A DNA stretch of 64,000 bases from Mesodorylaimus sp. YZB2_4. Taxonomy: Eukaryota; Nematoda; Enoplea; Dorylaimida; Dorylaimidae. This document shows positions 12,263 to 26,200 of the stretch, one piece after another. The stretch is taken from assembly GCA_030248295.1 (NCBI GenBank), contig JASANH010000938.1:2108001-2172000 (forward strand), in the 5' to 3' direction. A program made the position numbers and the translations under genes. The notes under the pieces are model-generated. The model worked only from the letters and a program-made list of their open reading frames with translations, was not told the origin of the DNA and did no database searches. Positions within the stretch are counted from its first letter, which is position 1; the number at the start of each line of letters is the position of its first letter.

Positions 12263-13393
12263 CCTAACGGGATACAGGAGAGCAAAGCAACAAACCACCC
12301 ACTCACTCACTACAAAGACAGACTGGAACAATGCGAGCACGGAGTGATGGCCATGCCAAAATACTCTGACGATAAGTAGTGCAAAACAGGTCAATGCTCC
12401 GCGGCAAGACTAGGCGAATTAGGCCGGACCAATTAGACTGGCCGCTGTCCTGTAAGACCAGCGAGCCAGCTGCTTGAACTGGGTTCCTAAGAGGTCTCGG
12501 TTGTGCATGAGCATAGGATGACCACATCCTTGAAAGTTCATGGACTTTACCTCGCCTAGCCTTGTTGCGAGGTGCAAGCATCAGTCCCATCGACACCCAC
12601 CTGGGCCACTATACACGCTCAAGAACCAACGCTCAAGAAACTCTCAAAACGCTCAAGAACCCACGCTGTCATTCTAAGTATGTAGAGAGGTCCTGTCCTG
12701 ACTTGTAGCTCACTCAGCTTCCAGATGACCGCTGATCCTAACGCGCAAGCTCATAATAATCTTTAACTGAGCAGATGGCCGTAATAAAAAAATTTACAGG
12801 TCAGAAATGTGCTGCCATTTTATGCGTCCAGACTCTCGTGACTATTTTACACATGGACAACCCACGATTTAGACAGTAAGGCTGGCCGAAGGCGGGAGTG
12901 CAGGACGCAATGAACGATCATTGATAACTCGGCATTTCCTCCACCCTGCTTGGTCCTGTGTAAGGCATCCAGTAACTAAAGACCATAGATGATTGACAAT
13001 ATTATGCTATACGCCATACAGTGCAAAAGTGGACTCAAGCTCCAAAGGTTAGTCACAGCCGACTGCCCGTGATAGGAAATCGCAAAAGTCGCCGCTTTCG
13101 GGCAATTTTCTGGAAATGCAACGTGAGTTGATGTCTGTGACAGTTTTATAGAGAAAACGTACTCTATCAAATGCAATGCAAAATGGTTTCAATGCATTTG
13201 CGTTTTCAGTTTTCACAAAGATTTTTCGTGTATTAGTCGTTTAAGCCTTCGCACACATACTTTGACACCAAGCTCGTCGACATGATGATCAAGGACAGAT
13301 AGAATAAGAACATGGCATATGGTAAAACACTCCTAAACTTGAATCGCAGCGAGTTCGCGAATTTACAGAGCATCATGGCGCGTCTGACAGACG
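12263..13393. other. Intergenic, possible upstream PTP exons
   Basis: Minus-strand frames at 12300-12600 have splice-like borders and could be 5' exons of the PTP-like gene, but the motifs are too weak to assign. The rest shows nothing. Confidence 0.25.
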
Positions 13394-14386
13394 TCACTTT
13401 GTACGGACAACTCGGCATTTCTCGGCGTTTTGAACCTAAAACAAAGAGCGCAGAGAGTCACGGTACAGTAACGGTAGTGGCACAGGTAGTTTACCTCCGG
13501 ATTCGGTTTGAGCGAAAAATTACCGACGGAAGCACTTGCTAAAGGTTCCTTGATTGTCCAACCTGCGGGCACGGACGCCTTTTTCAACAGCATTGATTTT
13601 CCAAACCCAATGCCCTTTCTAGTTGGAGGCCCGACGACTGAGCTGGACGCTTGTTGCTTTTTCGGTGATGGGGCCGTCAGTTTCGATTTTCCTTGCCTCT
13701 CTTGAATCAGATCGAGGAGGGAAGCGTGTGACTTGTGCACATCACTAACAGTCGGCACTTCCATGGACGGCGGGGCAAGCGAAGGCATTGCAGGCGATGG
13801 AGCCACCTGGTTTGGTGGTGTGCGCTCAAAATCGGAGTCGCTGAGATAGATCACGTTTTTCTTCTCCTTGTACACGTATTTGAGCTGACTCGGTGTCCGG
13901 CCATGAACAACGGAATCATCAGCGCTGAAGAGAATAGGCAACGATTAAAAAGATCATAAAACTAAAGGGTTCTTACGTACGCGTCCAAATCGACTTTTAA
14001 CTTGGACTTATTGGATTTGCAAAATTTACCGGGGCCGATTATCGATCTGAAAGGCACAGCATCACAATAGTATTTCAGGAATAAGCGCTACTCGTTCATG
14101 TGCATGTTGCCATTGTGAAATGTCCGTGAACATTCATTTAGCCTAAAAATCGATCTTACCCATCGTCAGAAGTTTCCACAATGACGTCGGGTTCTAACCC
14201 AGATCCTGGCTCGGTGGTCGAATGGATGTTCGGGCCAGCATGAGCGGCCTCTTTGATTTTCTTCCTTCTGTAGCAACAGGCGCACTTTACAAGAATCGTT
14301 GCCAACGTTGCGATGATGCTAACTGTGCCAACCACCGAACATAACATGGCAGCCGAATCGTTCGTAGCCACTCTTAATGTCGCCAT
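13394..14386 (-). CDS. Single-pass membrane protein, family unknown
   Basis: Four exons: 14386-14160, 14046-13981, 13924-13495 and 13435-13394, giving about 254 aa. A short N-terminus is followed by one hydrophobic helix (residues about 15-35, VVGTVSIIATLATILVKCACC) ending in basic YRRKK, so a cytoplasmic tail is likely. The tail is Ser/Pro/Lys-rich and disordered, with an acidic DSDFERTPP segment. An in-frame upstream ATG at 14509 would add 41 residues. The exon 2 donor is a tandem GT (GTACGTAAG), and only the first GT keeps frame. The last exon is the least certain part. No domain recognised; it could be an adhesion or signalling adaptor. Confidence 0.55.
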
Positions 14387-14527
14387 AATGGTCGCGTGAT
14401 AGTCGGGTAGAAGGGAAGGCGAGTCCACGAGACTGTTTCGACGGTGCACTGACCATAGCCTAAACCTATGAATTTGGTGCCTCCTTGGGTGACTTGCTTT
14501 ACACTCCATAACTGTTAAGTATCAGCT

Positions 14528-14588
14528 CACGGCCTTACTATCACTATTATAGTGGGCCGTGCATTATAATAGTGATAGTGGGGCCGTG
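14528..14588. repeat. Compound hairpin between two genes
   Basis: Inner arms 14538-14551 and 14565-14578 (CTATCACTATTATA) are perfect complements. Outer arms 14528-14534 and 14582-14588 (CACGGCC/GGCCGTG) extend the stem after three unpaired bases. The loop and 3' flank repeat GGCCGTGCATTA. It could be a small palindromic transposon relic or a structured RNA. Confidence 0.8.
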
Positions 14589-15975
14589 CATTAGCTCTTT
14601 GCGTCATAGGAAACGTGGGCATTTTAACTCGAAAATCCTCTCGAGCTGAGCTTGATCTTGAGGTTCTGTAATACATCCTTTGATCGGCTGGCTCCTCAAC
14701 AAGTGTTTTGCTATTAATGAAGCGAAGCTATGTACAGTATTTTAGCTCTCAACACCAGTAGCAACAGCATCAGTGGCGCCGCATGTCTAACCGTGAGTGC
14801 GTGATACACGTCTCGGGTATGACCCCGATTTTGGCGACGCGAATCGAGTATTCTACATATAGGGAATTCAAATTCGCTTTGAACCCATCGCTTTGAACCC
14901 AAGACCTCCGCATCACAAAATTCATGAAATGATATGATCATTTATAGGCTCATTGACGTCATTACATTATACATTATTTTTCCGCGGTGTATCAACAACC
15001 GCTGGCTCATTATTTCTGCTGGAAGTTTTGTGGTTTCGCAGCTGACTGTATCTGTACATCGCATCATTATCTGTACGAATTAAAGGATTGAGAAGATTTG
15101 CGCATTTACACCACTAACATAGCCAACTTAGGCAAGTGAGATGAGGATTAGCTGACACTTGATGTTATTATTTGAAGCATTTTTTCAGCAGAAAGCAGCC
15201 GGAATGCAGCGTAGATGGGAGTCACGATTTCATCCTGCCAGGTTTCCAGCCAGCGCACTAGCTGTGGTTGTTCGTGGCAAGCATGAAGACATTGTGCGTG
15301 CACCTCCGTCCAAATAATAGCCCGAAGACCTGGATGGTAAGAGGCGCGACCCGGTGGAACTTGGGGATTTCAGAAGCCAAAATTTTATTGGCAGCTGCTT
15401 GCCTAAAATGTTGTTTAGTCTCAGAGGGAAGTCTCTGAGGTAACTCCCGTCTCCCAGCAAAATGCAATGTTCTAGTAAGGTGGCTGCCATCGGAAGGAAC
15501 CAAAAGCTACAGTACATCGCGGCTACTGTATGCGGATATTGATTAGAATTACTGAGGTGCCACTTGAATGACCCTCCGCGTGCATATGATGGCTAGCAAT
15601 AAGTCGCAAACAAAGTCAGACGTTTATTGTGCGACTAAGAGATATCGAAGAACATAGACATACAGTGCGTAATGGCAAAAATTAGCTACATCTCCATATG
15701 TACTGTTAATTAATATTATACGCTGTGATTGATGCCATTACTGTGCGTGATGGTGCACACCTGGCATGAAATAATGCAAAAAATACTCGTTCAAGTTAGA
15801 AATACTGTATCGTAGTATGACACCTTAATCGTTCCGCACAAGCTAAATAAATAAAAGTCCACAAGCATTTTTTCTGGAAATATCATTTAAAAACATTCAC
15901 TAGCCACAAGACTTGTACAGTCAATATGACCTGAAAATCCGACCACAGTTATCTAATTTGGCATGGCTGTCATTG
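14589..15975. other. Intergenic, nothing recognised
   Basis: Two overlapping minus-strand frames at 15230-15517 lack motifs and splice context, so I do not call a gene. The right part should hold the 3' UTR of the GPCR that ends at 15976. Confidence 0.3.
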
Positions 15976-17091
15976 TCAGTGCCCAGTAGCAGTGCCCCCC
16001 ATCGGAGCAATATCATTCTTGGGTTTCCAGAAGCAAACGAAATTTCTTAGGGCCACGCGATATGGACGCAGCAGGCTCATGGTCAGGATACCCCGAAAAC
16101 AGGAATTCATCAGGTACAACATGGCGAAGAAACGGCGGACCTCCACTTGACTGCGGTTATGAATGACAAACTTCAAGACATGGTAAACGGTGTGGAAACA
16201 AATGGGTAGGGTCATATCAGCCCATAAAAACCACATCAGCTCACGGTTGCGCCGCAAGCTGCTGCTTTTCATGCTTTCGGCCCCACCCGAGTGGTCGTGC
16301 AGCTTCTTGTACATCATGGTGTTACAGAACAACATGGTCCCATCGCAAAAAGCGACCAGCGGTAGGATGACCAGGACCCAGTAGATGATGGTCCACTTTG
16401 TGTCCCCGGTGCCGTTCACTGTGACACAGCAATGTTCGTTGTCCGTATCGAAACCTGGAAATAAGGTCAGGGTAAATCAAAGGGAAGACAAACATTGTTC
16501 TCGCTTACCAGTGTGATAGGTAAAGAAGAATATAATGGGCATGACGGCGCAAAGGATCCAGCTTCCAACGATGATCAAGAACATGCTCGTGTTGGTGTAG
16601 ACCTTATTGTAGAGGGTTTGATGGTAGAGAGCGATGTAGCGATTGATGCTGAGAAGCGGGGGGAACACGAACTCTTGATAAGCCGTGATAAAGATGACCA
16701 TGCCCAACAGTCTACACCCTAGATCACTGATTTGTTCACGGTAGAGCACGTAGAAGGTATTTCCGAACAGGAAACACGCGCTCAGCATGAAATCAGCAGC
16801 TGATAGGTTGGACACAAAGATGTGCACAAAATTTTGATGGAGATGGGTGCAGTAGGTCAAGAGAAGCGGAGTTGCGTTGAAAATTACGCCCAGACCCGAA
16901 AATATGCCAAATATGAGGGCCGTCAGCTTGCGTTCTTCCATGATTTCCTCAGTGATAATTGTGCTGTTGAACATTTGGCTGTCGTTAAGGAAAGCGGTAA
17001 CGTTGATGATGTCGGAGAGCGTGACTTGGGTTGAAGGGGCTTTGACATTGTGTGCGATGCTGGCTTGGACGAAGTTCGCGGTGCGGTTCAT
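15976..17091 (-). CDS. Orphan rhodopsin-like GPCR
   Basis: Two exons, 17091-16509 and 16454-15976, joined by a 54-bp GT-AG intron; 353 aa. The N-terminus has several N-glycosylation sequons (NRT, NVT, NDS, NST) and no signal peptide, as usual for class A receptors. Seven hydrophobic segments follow. TM2-like SNLSAADFML, a Cys before TM3 (DLGCRLLG), and SINRYIALYHQ at the TM3 end (NRY in place of DRY) are visible. The Cys pair in extracellular loop 2 (EHCCVTV) can bridge to the TM3 Cys. The TM7 NPxxY motif is not obvious, which fits the nematode-like expanded receptor families. Start chosen at 17091, where a TTTTTAG acceptor lies 10 nt upstream. Ligand unknown. Confidence 0.85.
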
Positions 17092-19300
17092 GATTAATGC
17101 CCTAAAAAGATGCAGAAGGCCATCCAAGAGCGGTGCTCATGCGTCAGACTGGGATTACTCTGCGCAATTGTGTGAGTGCGCTCTGCACAATACTGGCATA
17201 ATCTCTTAGCTCCAACGATGGTAAACGTTTACCAACTTCCTATACAGTTGAGGGGATTTGAGAGGATTGAGCTTTGCTTACCTGTAGTCTTATTTCTCCC
17301 TCAACGCACAGCTGAGCCACTGGCTTGTCTGATCGACTAATGGACTCAACAGTCGACTTGTTTGTAAGGGCAACTGAAACCGAACGATGGCGATAAAAGC
17401 GGGGGGGGGGCTGGGTCGAGACCGTCCTTGTGAGTGTAGCAGCTCGCCACGCTTGGCGACCTCTTGCTCCGCCGCTTCGCTCTAATATGGCTTTTCGGTA
17501 CCCGCTCTTGGCATTTTATGTCCGAAGTTCAGTGCCAGATAGGGAATACCTAGAACATCTCTTTCGGATTCGGATAGGCATCTAAACTACGTTGTTTTGG
17601 GGCACTAGACATCCAGGAAGAAACAAGATAATGAGCCCTAGACCTAAACGTCCCCCCTCCTCCAAAACACGAAAGCCTTAGTCATCCACCAAACGTAAGT
17701 CGCGTGACCATCACTCACAGAACCATATTTGTCCCTGGATTGCACTCAGAGCCTATCTTCTCGAAGCCACTGACGGTAACTTTTGCCTGGACAGACAACA
17801 CCAAGTCGTCAGCGTTGTTATATGACAACATCGTCCGGCTGGCTAGATACGATTTTTCCTGACCTATGAGTGACTGATTCGAATTGGCAAGTTCTAATAT
17901 CAAAAAGCTCATGCTAATACACAAGCTCTCAATTTCGATGGGCTAAAATAAGTTATTATGCGGGCTCCATGGTCGCACTCGATTAGTCCACTGAATTAAT
18001 CAGTCAAGATCACGCTCTAGCTGTACTTCGAGCATCAGATACACACATTTATGGGGCAGTCTTGTCGTTTAGTCATAGAAAAGTCATAAAAATTGAACAA
18101 ATGCTTTTGATTAAAGCCACAATCTATACCATGCGTGATTGCTTTGATCATTAAGGTGTGTCGTGTCGCGGTCACAAATTCTGTAATTCTTACAGGAACC
18201 AAGGCGCTTCCTTCAGTCTAAAAATGTACGAAAAAGGAAAGATCAAGTGGACGCCTACACACGAAGTCATACATATGTTAAATGATACATGTTCGGTTCT
18301 CTTTTCGAATTGATGGCAGCTTCTGGGTCACAACGCTCAGCAGGAAAATCGGCTAGAGAATCTACAAAGAAGCAAAAAAGCCAGGTTTAGAGAATTCCTA
18401 CAAATTCGAGAAAAGCTTTGCAGTCATCAAGAGACATCTATTATTACACAGACCGATTCCCTACTGGTAATGTTCTGATCCTACTCGTTGTTTCTTCCTC
18501 AGAAAAAGGGAAAGAGCACCTCGGACAGGTAGGGCTTGAACATACCTAAATCCTAAATCACGGTCTTTTTGTAGATGTTGATTTGATGTTTTCGTACTTG
18601 TTTTTGGAAACACGAATTGGGTGGATGCTATTCGTAGTGTTTGTGACCGCGGTGCTCATGATCAAAGCATCTACAGCGTACACAGTTCGCATTAGGTTAG
18701 AAACCCCAAAGTCACATACTATAGGTATATTTGTCGAATTGTTTGTGATTCATTGACAAACACTTGCTTGAATTCTTAGAATTCGTAGGAGACAAAAGTT
18801 GCTAAACAAAAGGGGGAACAAAGTCAGGTTATTACTAAAACACCCCGAATGAACAGCATAGAATTCAGCGTCAAAATGAAAAGATGGTTAGACGCTTGAG
18901 AGCTGCATTTGCATTTGCCACTTGTAACCACAACTGAGCAACTCCCATGCACCGATGTCTCAAGAGGCTGACTGTGAGTGCGGCTACACCTTTATTAGAT
19001 CCAGCGAAGAGCGGAGATCTCAAGGCGACCAGTCCGCCATTGTTTTCTGTAATATTTTTTAATCTATTGAATTTTGTCATTACAGAGACCGCAAATAGCA
19101 TAAAGAGGGTCTCGCACATTCGCTACATAGCGCCAGCAATAAGAAAAGAGAGAATCGGTGAATGGGAGAACACGTTTTCTATGTAACTATAAAGCTTGAA
19201 TGGTGGAGCACGCAATCCTCAAGCTAATCAATAATTCTAATCAAACTTGCTCTTAATTAAACAAGCTAATCACGCTCGAGTTTCCACTAATCAGAAACTA
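17092..19300. other. Intergenic, nothing recognised
   Basis: About 2.2 kb without a supportable gene. A run of ten G lies near 17401. The left side should hold the promoter and any 5' UTR exon of the GPCR, the right side the 3' UTR of the ENPP gene. Confidence 0.35.
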
Positions 19301-22300
19301 CTACCATAGGTCTTCAGTGATTTTGGTTCGAATAAAATTTGATTGTTGAGCCTTTTCAGCCGGTAGGCCGTTTCGAAAAAATTGGAGCCCAGTCAACATT
19401 TCGATGTCCCTGATCCGAGCCATGTGCATGCGTAAATAAGGACGGAAGTCCTGAAAGAGTATTAAATTGAATTGTCGCCCATAAATATGCGCCTCGAGAC
19501 AGCCCACCATGCAATTGTCCACTTTAGGAGCGTTGGGGAGTACGAACGAGAGGGGTTCGACATGCCCATGGCATCTCGGGAATGCCCAGTGTCCAGTGCA
19601 CCTAATTAGGATACGATAAAAGTGGCTTGGTACAAGAACAGTACTGATCGAGTGCTTTTTCGAACTCCTACATAAAAGGCACGAATAATTACATCTAGTT
19701 GTGAGGATTGTGACCGAGGCTTACCTACCAATTTTGAGCAACCAAAAGTTCATCCCTCAAGCCGTCGTTGTCATAGTCGAAAATAGGTCCGCTGATAACA
19801 ATTATTTGCCCGTATTTCCGTACATATTCTTGGGTAAGGTTTTGTAAATGCTGCCAGATACCTGAATTGCTCAAATTGCACATATATAGGTAAAAATATG
19901 ATGATACCATACCAGAGTAAAATCCATTTTGCATTGGAGCCTCCAAGTCCCAAGCATCCGAGGTCTTGCCAGCTACGTGTTTAAAAAAACCAATCCCTTA
20001 TATGGCAAAGTAAATATATTTTATTTTTAGACACTTACCGGAAGCGTTCCATGAAGTAGTCAAAGGAAGCATAGCAATAGTCGATGACTTAAGCGCAGCC
20101 TCCACCGAGCTGACCTTCCCGCAGTCGATTTCGGCGAAATTAAGTTTTGTGCACGTGCCAGACTTCGCCGATGCTTCGGACTTGCCATCGACCACTTCGA
20201 GAATAGCCCCCGGAAGTTGCAAGTCGAAGTTATAGAAGACTGATACATCGCATATTGAACCGAAGCATTGTCGCTGGTCCGAGACAGTAGCTAGCAGATC
20301 ACTGGCATACACACGAGGATTGATGCATGGAGCAGTCTTCTATGTACAAAGACGTTCCGGCACAAGTTCAAGGAAGCAGAACGCCTGAGCAACTCACCTT
20401 TGTGTCGCAGGTACCACATGACAGCGACTTGTGTTCGCAAGCTGGAAAAGGCTTAACTTTTGTTTGAGCATCCTTTCTTTGCGGAGATTGGAGAAAAATG
20501 TCGTCTAGGGTTCCTAAAGTACCGTTGTTTGGCGCTCGTGTTTCAATTTTCAGCGTATCTAAATAAGCTTGTTTTGAGCTGTACTGGCTAGCCTGCGCGA
20601 TGAATCAGGTCTCTACCAGCGAAAAGGTTATACAGTTCAATGTTCTGGAATGGCGTGATCGTATGATTCACTTTATAGCTCGGGCCCCAAGCCAAGAACA
20701 AGGCGTGCATTGTATCGACCCTGTTGTCATACCCGTGGTCACCAACTTTCACGAACGACGATCTAAAAATGAGTATTTCAACGGTAGGCAGGATGATATT
20801 TTGGGGGCTAATCTTATACACTTTGCCAAATATTTCCACACCAGCATCACCATCCACCACAATATCACCGATACGAGTACTGGACATATAATGTGTCCTT
20901 CTGGGCATATCTTCCCTGAGATAGACCCGATATGGCTCGTTTTTGCATGTTAGGTTGTTGAGGACTTGTTCTGGTACCAGTTCTATAGAAAGGAATTGGG
21001 GGTTCAATCAACCCTAAAACAAGCCAGGATAGCAATATACTATACCTGAGTTGTTCAAAGATATTCTCGCCACAGGGCCACCGAAAATAGCAAGGTTTTG
21101 TATTGATATGTAATTGTCGAGAGTGACTACTTTTTCTACTTTTTGCATTCCTGAAATGACTGAGGTGAGCTTTTCCTGTTTTATGGCCAGAAAAAGCTTG
21201 TCGCCTACCGTGGTCAGCAACAATAACAATGTTTATGCAGTGTAGTATGTCCTCTTGCAAAAGTCGAGTAAGAAGGTAATTGATTTGGGCATCGACCACA
21301 AGCAAGGTCCCCGTAACCTGAAGCAAAATCCTCCACAACCTTTATCTTGAAGAACCTGCAACCGTACAAACCTGTGGACTATCTGGTCCAAAGGCATGGC
21401 CATCTGAATCTGGCTGATCGAAATACACGGTAAGAAAGGCGGGGCGGTCTTGGTCAGGTAGCATTAGCCAGTCTACTACCTGATCCACCCTCGCGTAAAA
21501 CTCGGCACTTTTGTTGTAAGGCAACGTGTGCTGGGGGCGCATAGCTGAAAGTAGAAAATGCATCTTCATTTATGATTCACAGCAGGAAGCCAGCTTACCC
21601 TGAATGGGAACTTCCGAGCCAGGCCAAAAGTAAGTTGCAGCCTTCATGCCATTTTTCATAACTGTATTCCAAAACTGTGGCAGAAAGCATGTTGCTAACT
21701 CGTACAAGGCAACACAAGTGGTGAATAGAATACCGGTTCTCCTCGCCACCATTGCGGATTCCGAGCACTCTCAGCATCCATTCTGAAGAGCCTCTGCTCT
21801 TCGGGAGTGATGGATACATCGTACATTGAGTTGTCAACTAGGCAGGAACAGACTGGATATGTCAGTTTGCCTGCGTTAAAAGGTTAATACTGACCTATTC
21901 CATGACTTTCGGGGTAAAGACCCTGAAAAGCGGAGATTCGGCACTGGTCTTACGATGAGATCTTAAACTACAGCGTAGCTGACTTACAGTGACTATGGAA
22001 TAATGATTAGGAAAAGTTTTTGTTGGGTAAGATGGGAACATGAACGGTGCATGGACTCCACAATCGATCAATCGCTTCAGTGAAGGCGTTTTATTCCTCT
22101 GCAGATAGTCATACCGAAATCCGTCCATGGAGATCAGTAGCAGCGGGAGCGGATTCCATCTGTGCACACACAAAAGCTCGTCCACGTTTCAAGAGATATA
22201 CAACATTTGCTCGCAGCTTACCCTCTCTTGCACTCCTTTCTGCAACACGCAGCATCCTGCCATACGACTGGCTCCGCTGGACATGCACCACCTAAAAATG

Positions 22301-22517
22301 CACGATAAACAATTGTCCTCGTTCCTCAATGACATGACTTACACTGGGGACTCGTCTTGACTGCCCCAGCAATGGCAAATACAATGGCAATAATCAACCC
22401 TACAACCAAGATGGCCAGGCAGCAAGAAACAGCAATGGCCGTGGCTCGCGGCCAATGTCTTTTGTCCATTACTGCTTCAGAAGACCGATAAAGCCCGTTC
22501 GTATCAAACGACTGCAT
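19301..22517 (-). CDS. Ectonucleotide pyrophosphatase/phosphodiesterase (copy A)
   Basis: Seventeen exons give 753 aa: 22517-22343, 22291-22222, 22159-21988, 21922-21895, 21837-21734, 21674-21599, 21544-21372, 21317-21209, 21150-21046, 20982-20820, 20762-20617, 20558-20398, 20339-20039, 19972-19913, 19861-19729, 19643-19508 and 19450-19301. A type II membrane anchor lies at about residues 28-52, so the enzyme faces outside and hydrolyses nucleotide or lipid phosphodiesters. Zinc and catalytic residues are all visible: SMDGFR (Asp94), nucleophile Thr130 in [25 protein letters not shown] and GDHGY. The inactive nuclease-like domain shows FDYDNDG and ends [16 protein letters not shown] short Cys-rich linker replaces the somatomedin B repeats of ENPP1/3. 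All phases close. It is the downstream member of a tandem pair. Confidence 0.93.
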
Positions 22518-23256
22518 CGAAGTCCGCCGCAGATTTCTACTAGACTATTGGATCGATTTCGAACAAATTTTTGTGAAAACCTAAAAATAATCTTCTTGCG
22601 CACTACAGGAACTCAGCAACTACGGCGAATGCCGTCGTTGGTAGCGGCAGGATGCATATGAATGTGACTTGGGCAGGCAGCGAGCAGTCTACAAACAGAC
22701 AGGTTAGGCCTACATAGCAGAATCCGACCCTATTTACGCACAAACGCACTCGAAGCAGCTGATCTCATGCATCACGCCCCCAGTTTACTTTGAGCAATGG
22801 AAATCGCATCTCTGTGCAGCACTTTTGATGTAAGACTTGTACTTACACTAGTGTTTTGTGGATAGAGAGCGGGGTAATTCTTATTGCCTCATTGCTTCGC
22901 TAAAGTAATCGCATCGTGCCTGCGCTACTGCCTATACTCTTGTTCCAATGGCAATTTGAGATTCTTGATTGCCTCCACTGTACGCTGATATACTACGCCC
23001 GCGATTTACGATTTCGCTACGAACGGATCGTCGTTTGAGTTGACGAGCCCTCACTGTTTATTCAGTTCAAGAGCGCACTAAACCGCACTTGTGATCACCT
23101 GCCAAGGCGCTACTTGCGCAAAACGAGTTTTAAATCCTTTAGATAAGAAAACTTCTTTTAAAACTAACGACAGCGTACAGATAACAGTTGGCACTCATGG
23201 TGACACATCGTTAGCATTCAAAGAAGTATAATCGAAGTATGAGCCGATAAAGGACA
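22518..23256. other. Spacer between the two ENPP genes
   Basis: 739 bp holding the promoter and leader of copy A and the 3' UTR of copy B. A TTTTTAG at about 22585 on the minus strand could close a 5' UTR intron of copy A. Nothing else seen. Confidence 0.4.
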
Positions 23257-26200
23257 TCACCATAAGTCCTGATTGACGTGTAAGCGCAATCGAACAGCTA
23301 TTTCGAAAGGCCAGTCGGAAAAGAATTCTAAGCCTGTCAGTACTTCGATGTCTCGAATTCGAGCCGTGTGCATGTATAAATAGTCGTCCAGCGACTGAAA
23401 TCAGAGAATGTTGTGTAAGCACGCAGTTAACATACAATGATCCTACCTGGCAGTTATCCAGAGCTGGTCTATTCGGGAGCACGAAGGACATGACTGCGGC
23501 ATTTCCTGCACACTGTCCTTCATCAGTCCACTGAGAGCCAGCGCAGCTGATTAGAATATGATAAACGTGACTTGGAAGATACACGGTGCTGGTGCCGCCA
23601 GTGGCATTGACGGCCCTAAGTAGCATACAGTATGTAGGTACAAGAGGATGATAAGCACGCAAGGAAGGAGTACTGTATAGGAGAGCCTTACTTCTGACGT
23701 ATCACATCATATGGATCTGCGTGGCCATCTCCGTCATAGTCGTAAATCACTCCGCTTAAGATAATCAAATTGCCGAGCTGGATTGAGTATCTTAAGGTGC
23801 GATTTTGCATATAGGACCACACATCTGAAAGTGATGGACTAATTAAAAAATTTTCCTCGCTGGAGTTTAAGGCTGACAATGAGGGGACATTTTACTTTTG
23901 AAGAATCCATCGTATAGGGCTCCTTTTGCGTACCAGTCAGCTGCGCATGTGTCCTGGCCTGAAAAGAGAACTTCACGACAAATAGGGCGGGATTGCCAAG
24001 AGCACGGGCGGTTCAGCGCCACAATCGAAGATATCAACCATTGCATCCCTAAGCTAGCACGCGAACTCACACAATTCGAACGGTTGTAATGAATACATAG
24101 AGGCACCTAGTTTAGCCAAAGCCTTATTTCTCTCATCGATATCCGAGCATTGAGCTACCGTCGATGACTGTAGGGGCTGCAAAATGGAGCATCCATTCGG
24201 ATCCCAGCTGATCAATTTGCTTTTCGCTGAAATTAGGGACTGGACAGCGATCGGCTCTCCGACAGCAGTCCCATAAATAATGCTTTGCGTCTCGAACGAG
24301 CACAGCGAATTTGCCCGTGCTGGCTGCGCCTTTGCCAACGTCTTCGGCTGGGCGCATTCGTTTATCGAATGTTGGCCCAGCTGAAAAAAGCAGAGGATTC
24401 TGCGTGTGCCATTCAGCCAGTTACAAAATTGACTTACAAAATAACATTGGCCGCAATTTTTTGTTTGGTCTGCGGAAACAATTGGACACTTTGGGGGGAG
24501 TACGAGGCAATCTCTGGAGGGAGGTGAAGGTGGATTTTGCAATATTGCATAAAGGCTGCCTTCAGTTCCGTTGTTCGGCGCCCCCTGCTGTAGGGCGAGA
24601 AGATCTGAAAAGACTGATTAGGGTTTGACATTTCGTCATGAAGAGCCAAAAAACTTACGCGAAAATAGATTGTACAGTTCCACATTTTGAAAAGGACCTA
24701 TGGTAAAATTTCTCTTGAACAAGGGTCCGTGAGCTAGGAACAGGGCATGCATGCTGTTGAGCTTGTAGTCGTAGCCATGATCACCAATCTTGGTCCAATT
24801 GGGTTTGCCATTTCTAAAAAATCACTTTTTAACTAACGATACGATAACCGAGCCATTGCAGAGGTATGGCTGGAGTAGGCGCCAATTAGTCTGCATCTAC
24901 AACCAGATAAATCGATTGAAGCGATCATGGTACTCACACATAAATCTCTACTTGCGCATCAGCATCCATAACTACGTCACCAATTCTTGGCGTCGAGCTG
25001 TAGTGGAGCCGTTTCGGAGTCTCCAGTCGCTTGTAAACACGAAATCGATCATCCTTGCACCTGGTCGCCTGAATCGCTTCATCGGCAGTATACTCTGCGA
25101 AGCAGAAAGCCACTAAAATTTCGTGAGAAGCTGCATGAAAAACGACTTACTGCTGTCTGTCAGCTGAATTCGGCCAACCGGGCCAGGGTAAAATTGAATG
25201 TTGTCAGCCACTTGCTGGGCGAATGGCACAAAGTCACTGAAGCTGACATAGTTGGAACCATTTACGGCTTCCATGCCTGCAATGACACGTTGGTCTGTAC
25301 AGAGAGAATTAGGAATAATGCTCATTTACCATGATCAGCGAGGATAATCTTATTAACGCAGTGAAAGAGCTCGTTTTCGTATAGCTTATTCATCAAGTAG
25401 TTGATAAAGCCATCCACGATGACCAATTGATTGTTCACCTCAGGTGACATGGGCCCGAAATGATGGCCAGATTCATCGGGTTCGTCGAAGTACATGGCAA
25501 TAAAAGATGGCCTCTTGTCATCGTCCATAAGAAGCCAGTTGATAATTCTATCCATCCGGGTGATAAATTGGGTCGATCCGTCGTATGGATAAAAGTAAGT
25601 AGGAGTCATGTCTATGCGGACAAAAAATTTGAACGCTGTCGGGGCTGCTTGACCTTTGTGTCTTACTTTTTATTGGAACATCGCTCCCAGGCCAGAAACA
25701 GACAGCTGACTTCTTGCCATTGCGTACCACCGTATTCCAGATCTGAGGCAAAGATAATATGTGTACGAGCCACACGTGTTGAGTGGCACTCAATGGCAGT
25801 AGGAAGGAATGGTCATGACGTCGATACAAGAGCCTAACCGTTCCGGTCCTTTCCTTACCGGCTCACCGCCCCACCACTGAGGGTTATACGACGAGTTAGA
25901 GTTCATACTGAACGTGCGGTCGGCTGGCGGCTCCATCGATGGGTCATACATGCTGTTATCGATAATGCCATGACTCTCCGGATACAGCCCCTAGAATGAA
26001 GACTGCTTATTGATCGCCCTGCACTGGAGCTACGGTCCCATCTCGGTTCAGCCAGCGACCCGTTCGGTCGAGAATCCCCTTCTGGCCAGCGTCCTTTTTT
26101 TGGCCAAGGCTTCTTTTCGGCCGGTATTTCTTTTACAGCCAGTCCCAATTCAGCCAATTTTCCTATACAGCCAGTCCCGATTGGATCAGCGTTTCTTTAC

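Noticed and set aside
20588..20900. Reading through the 57-nt ENPP-A intron as coding sequence
   Set aside because: Copy B is clearly spliced at the same position and phase, so the canonical model splices it; retention is noted only as a possibility.
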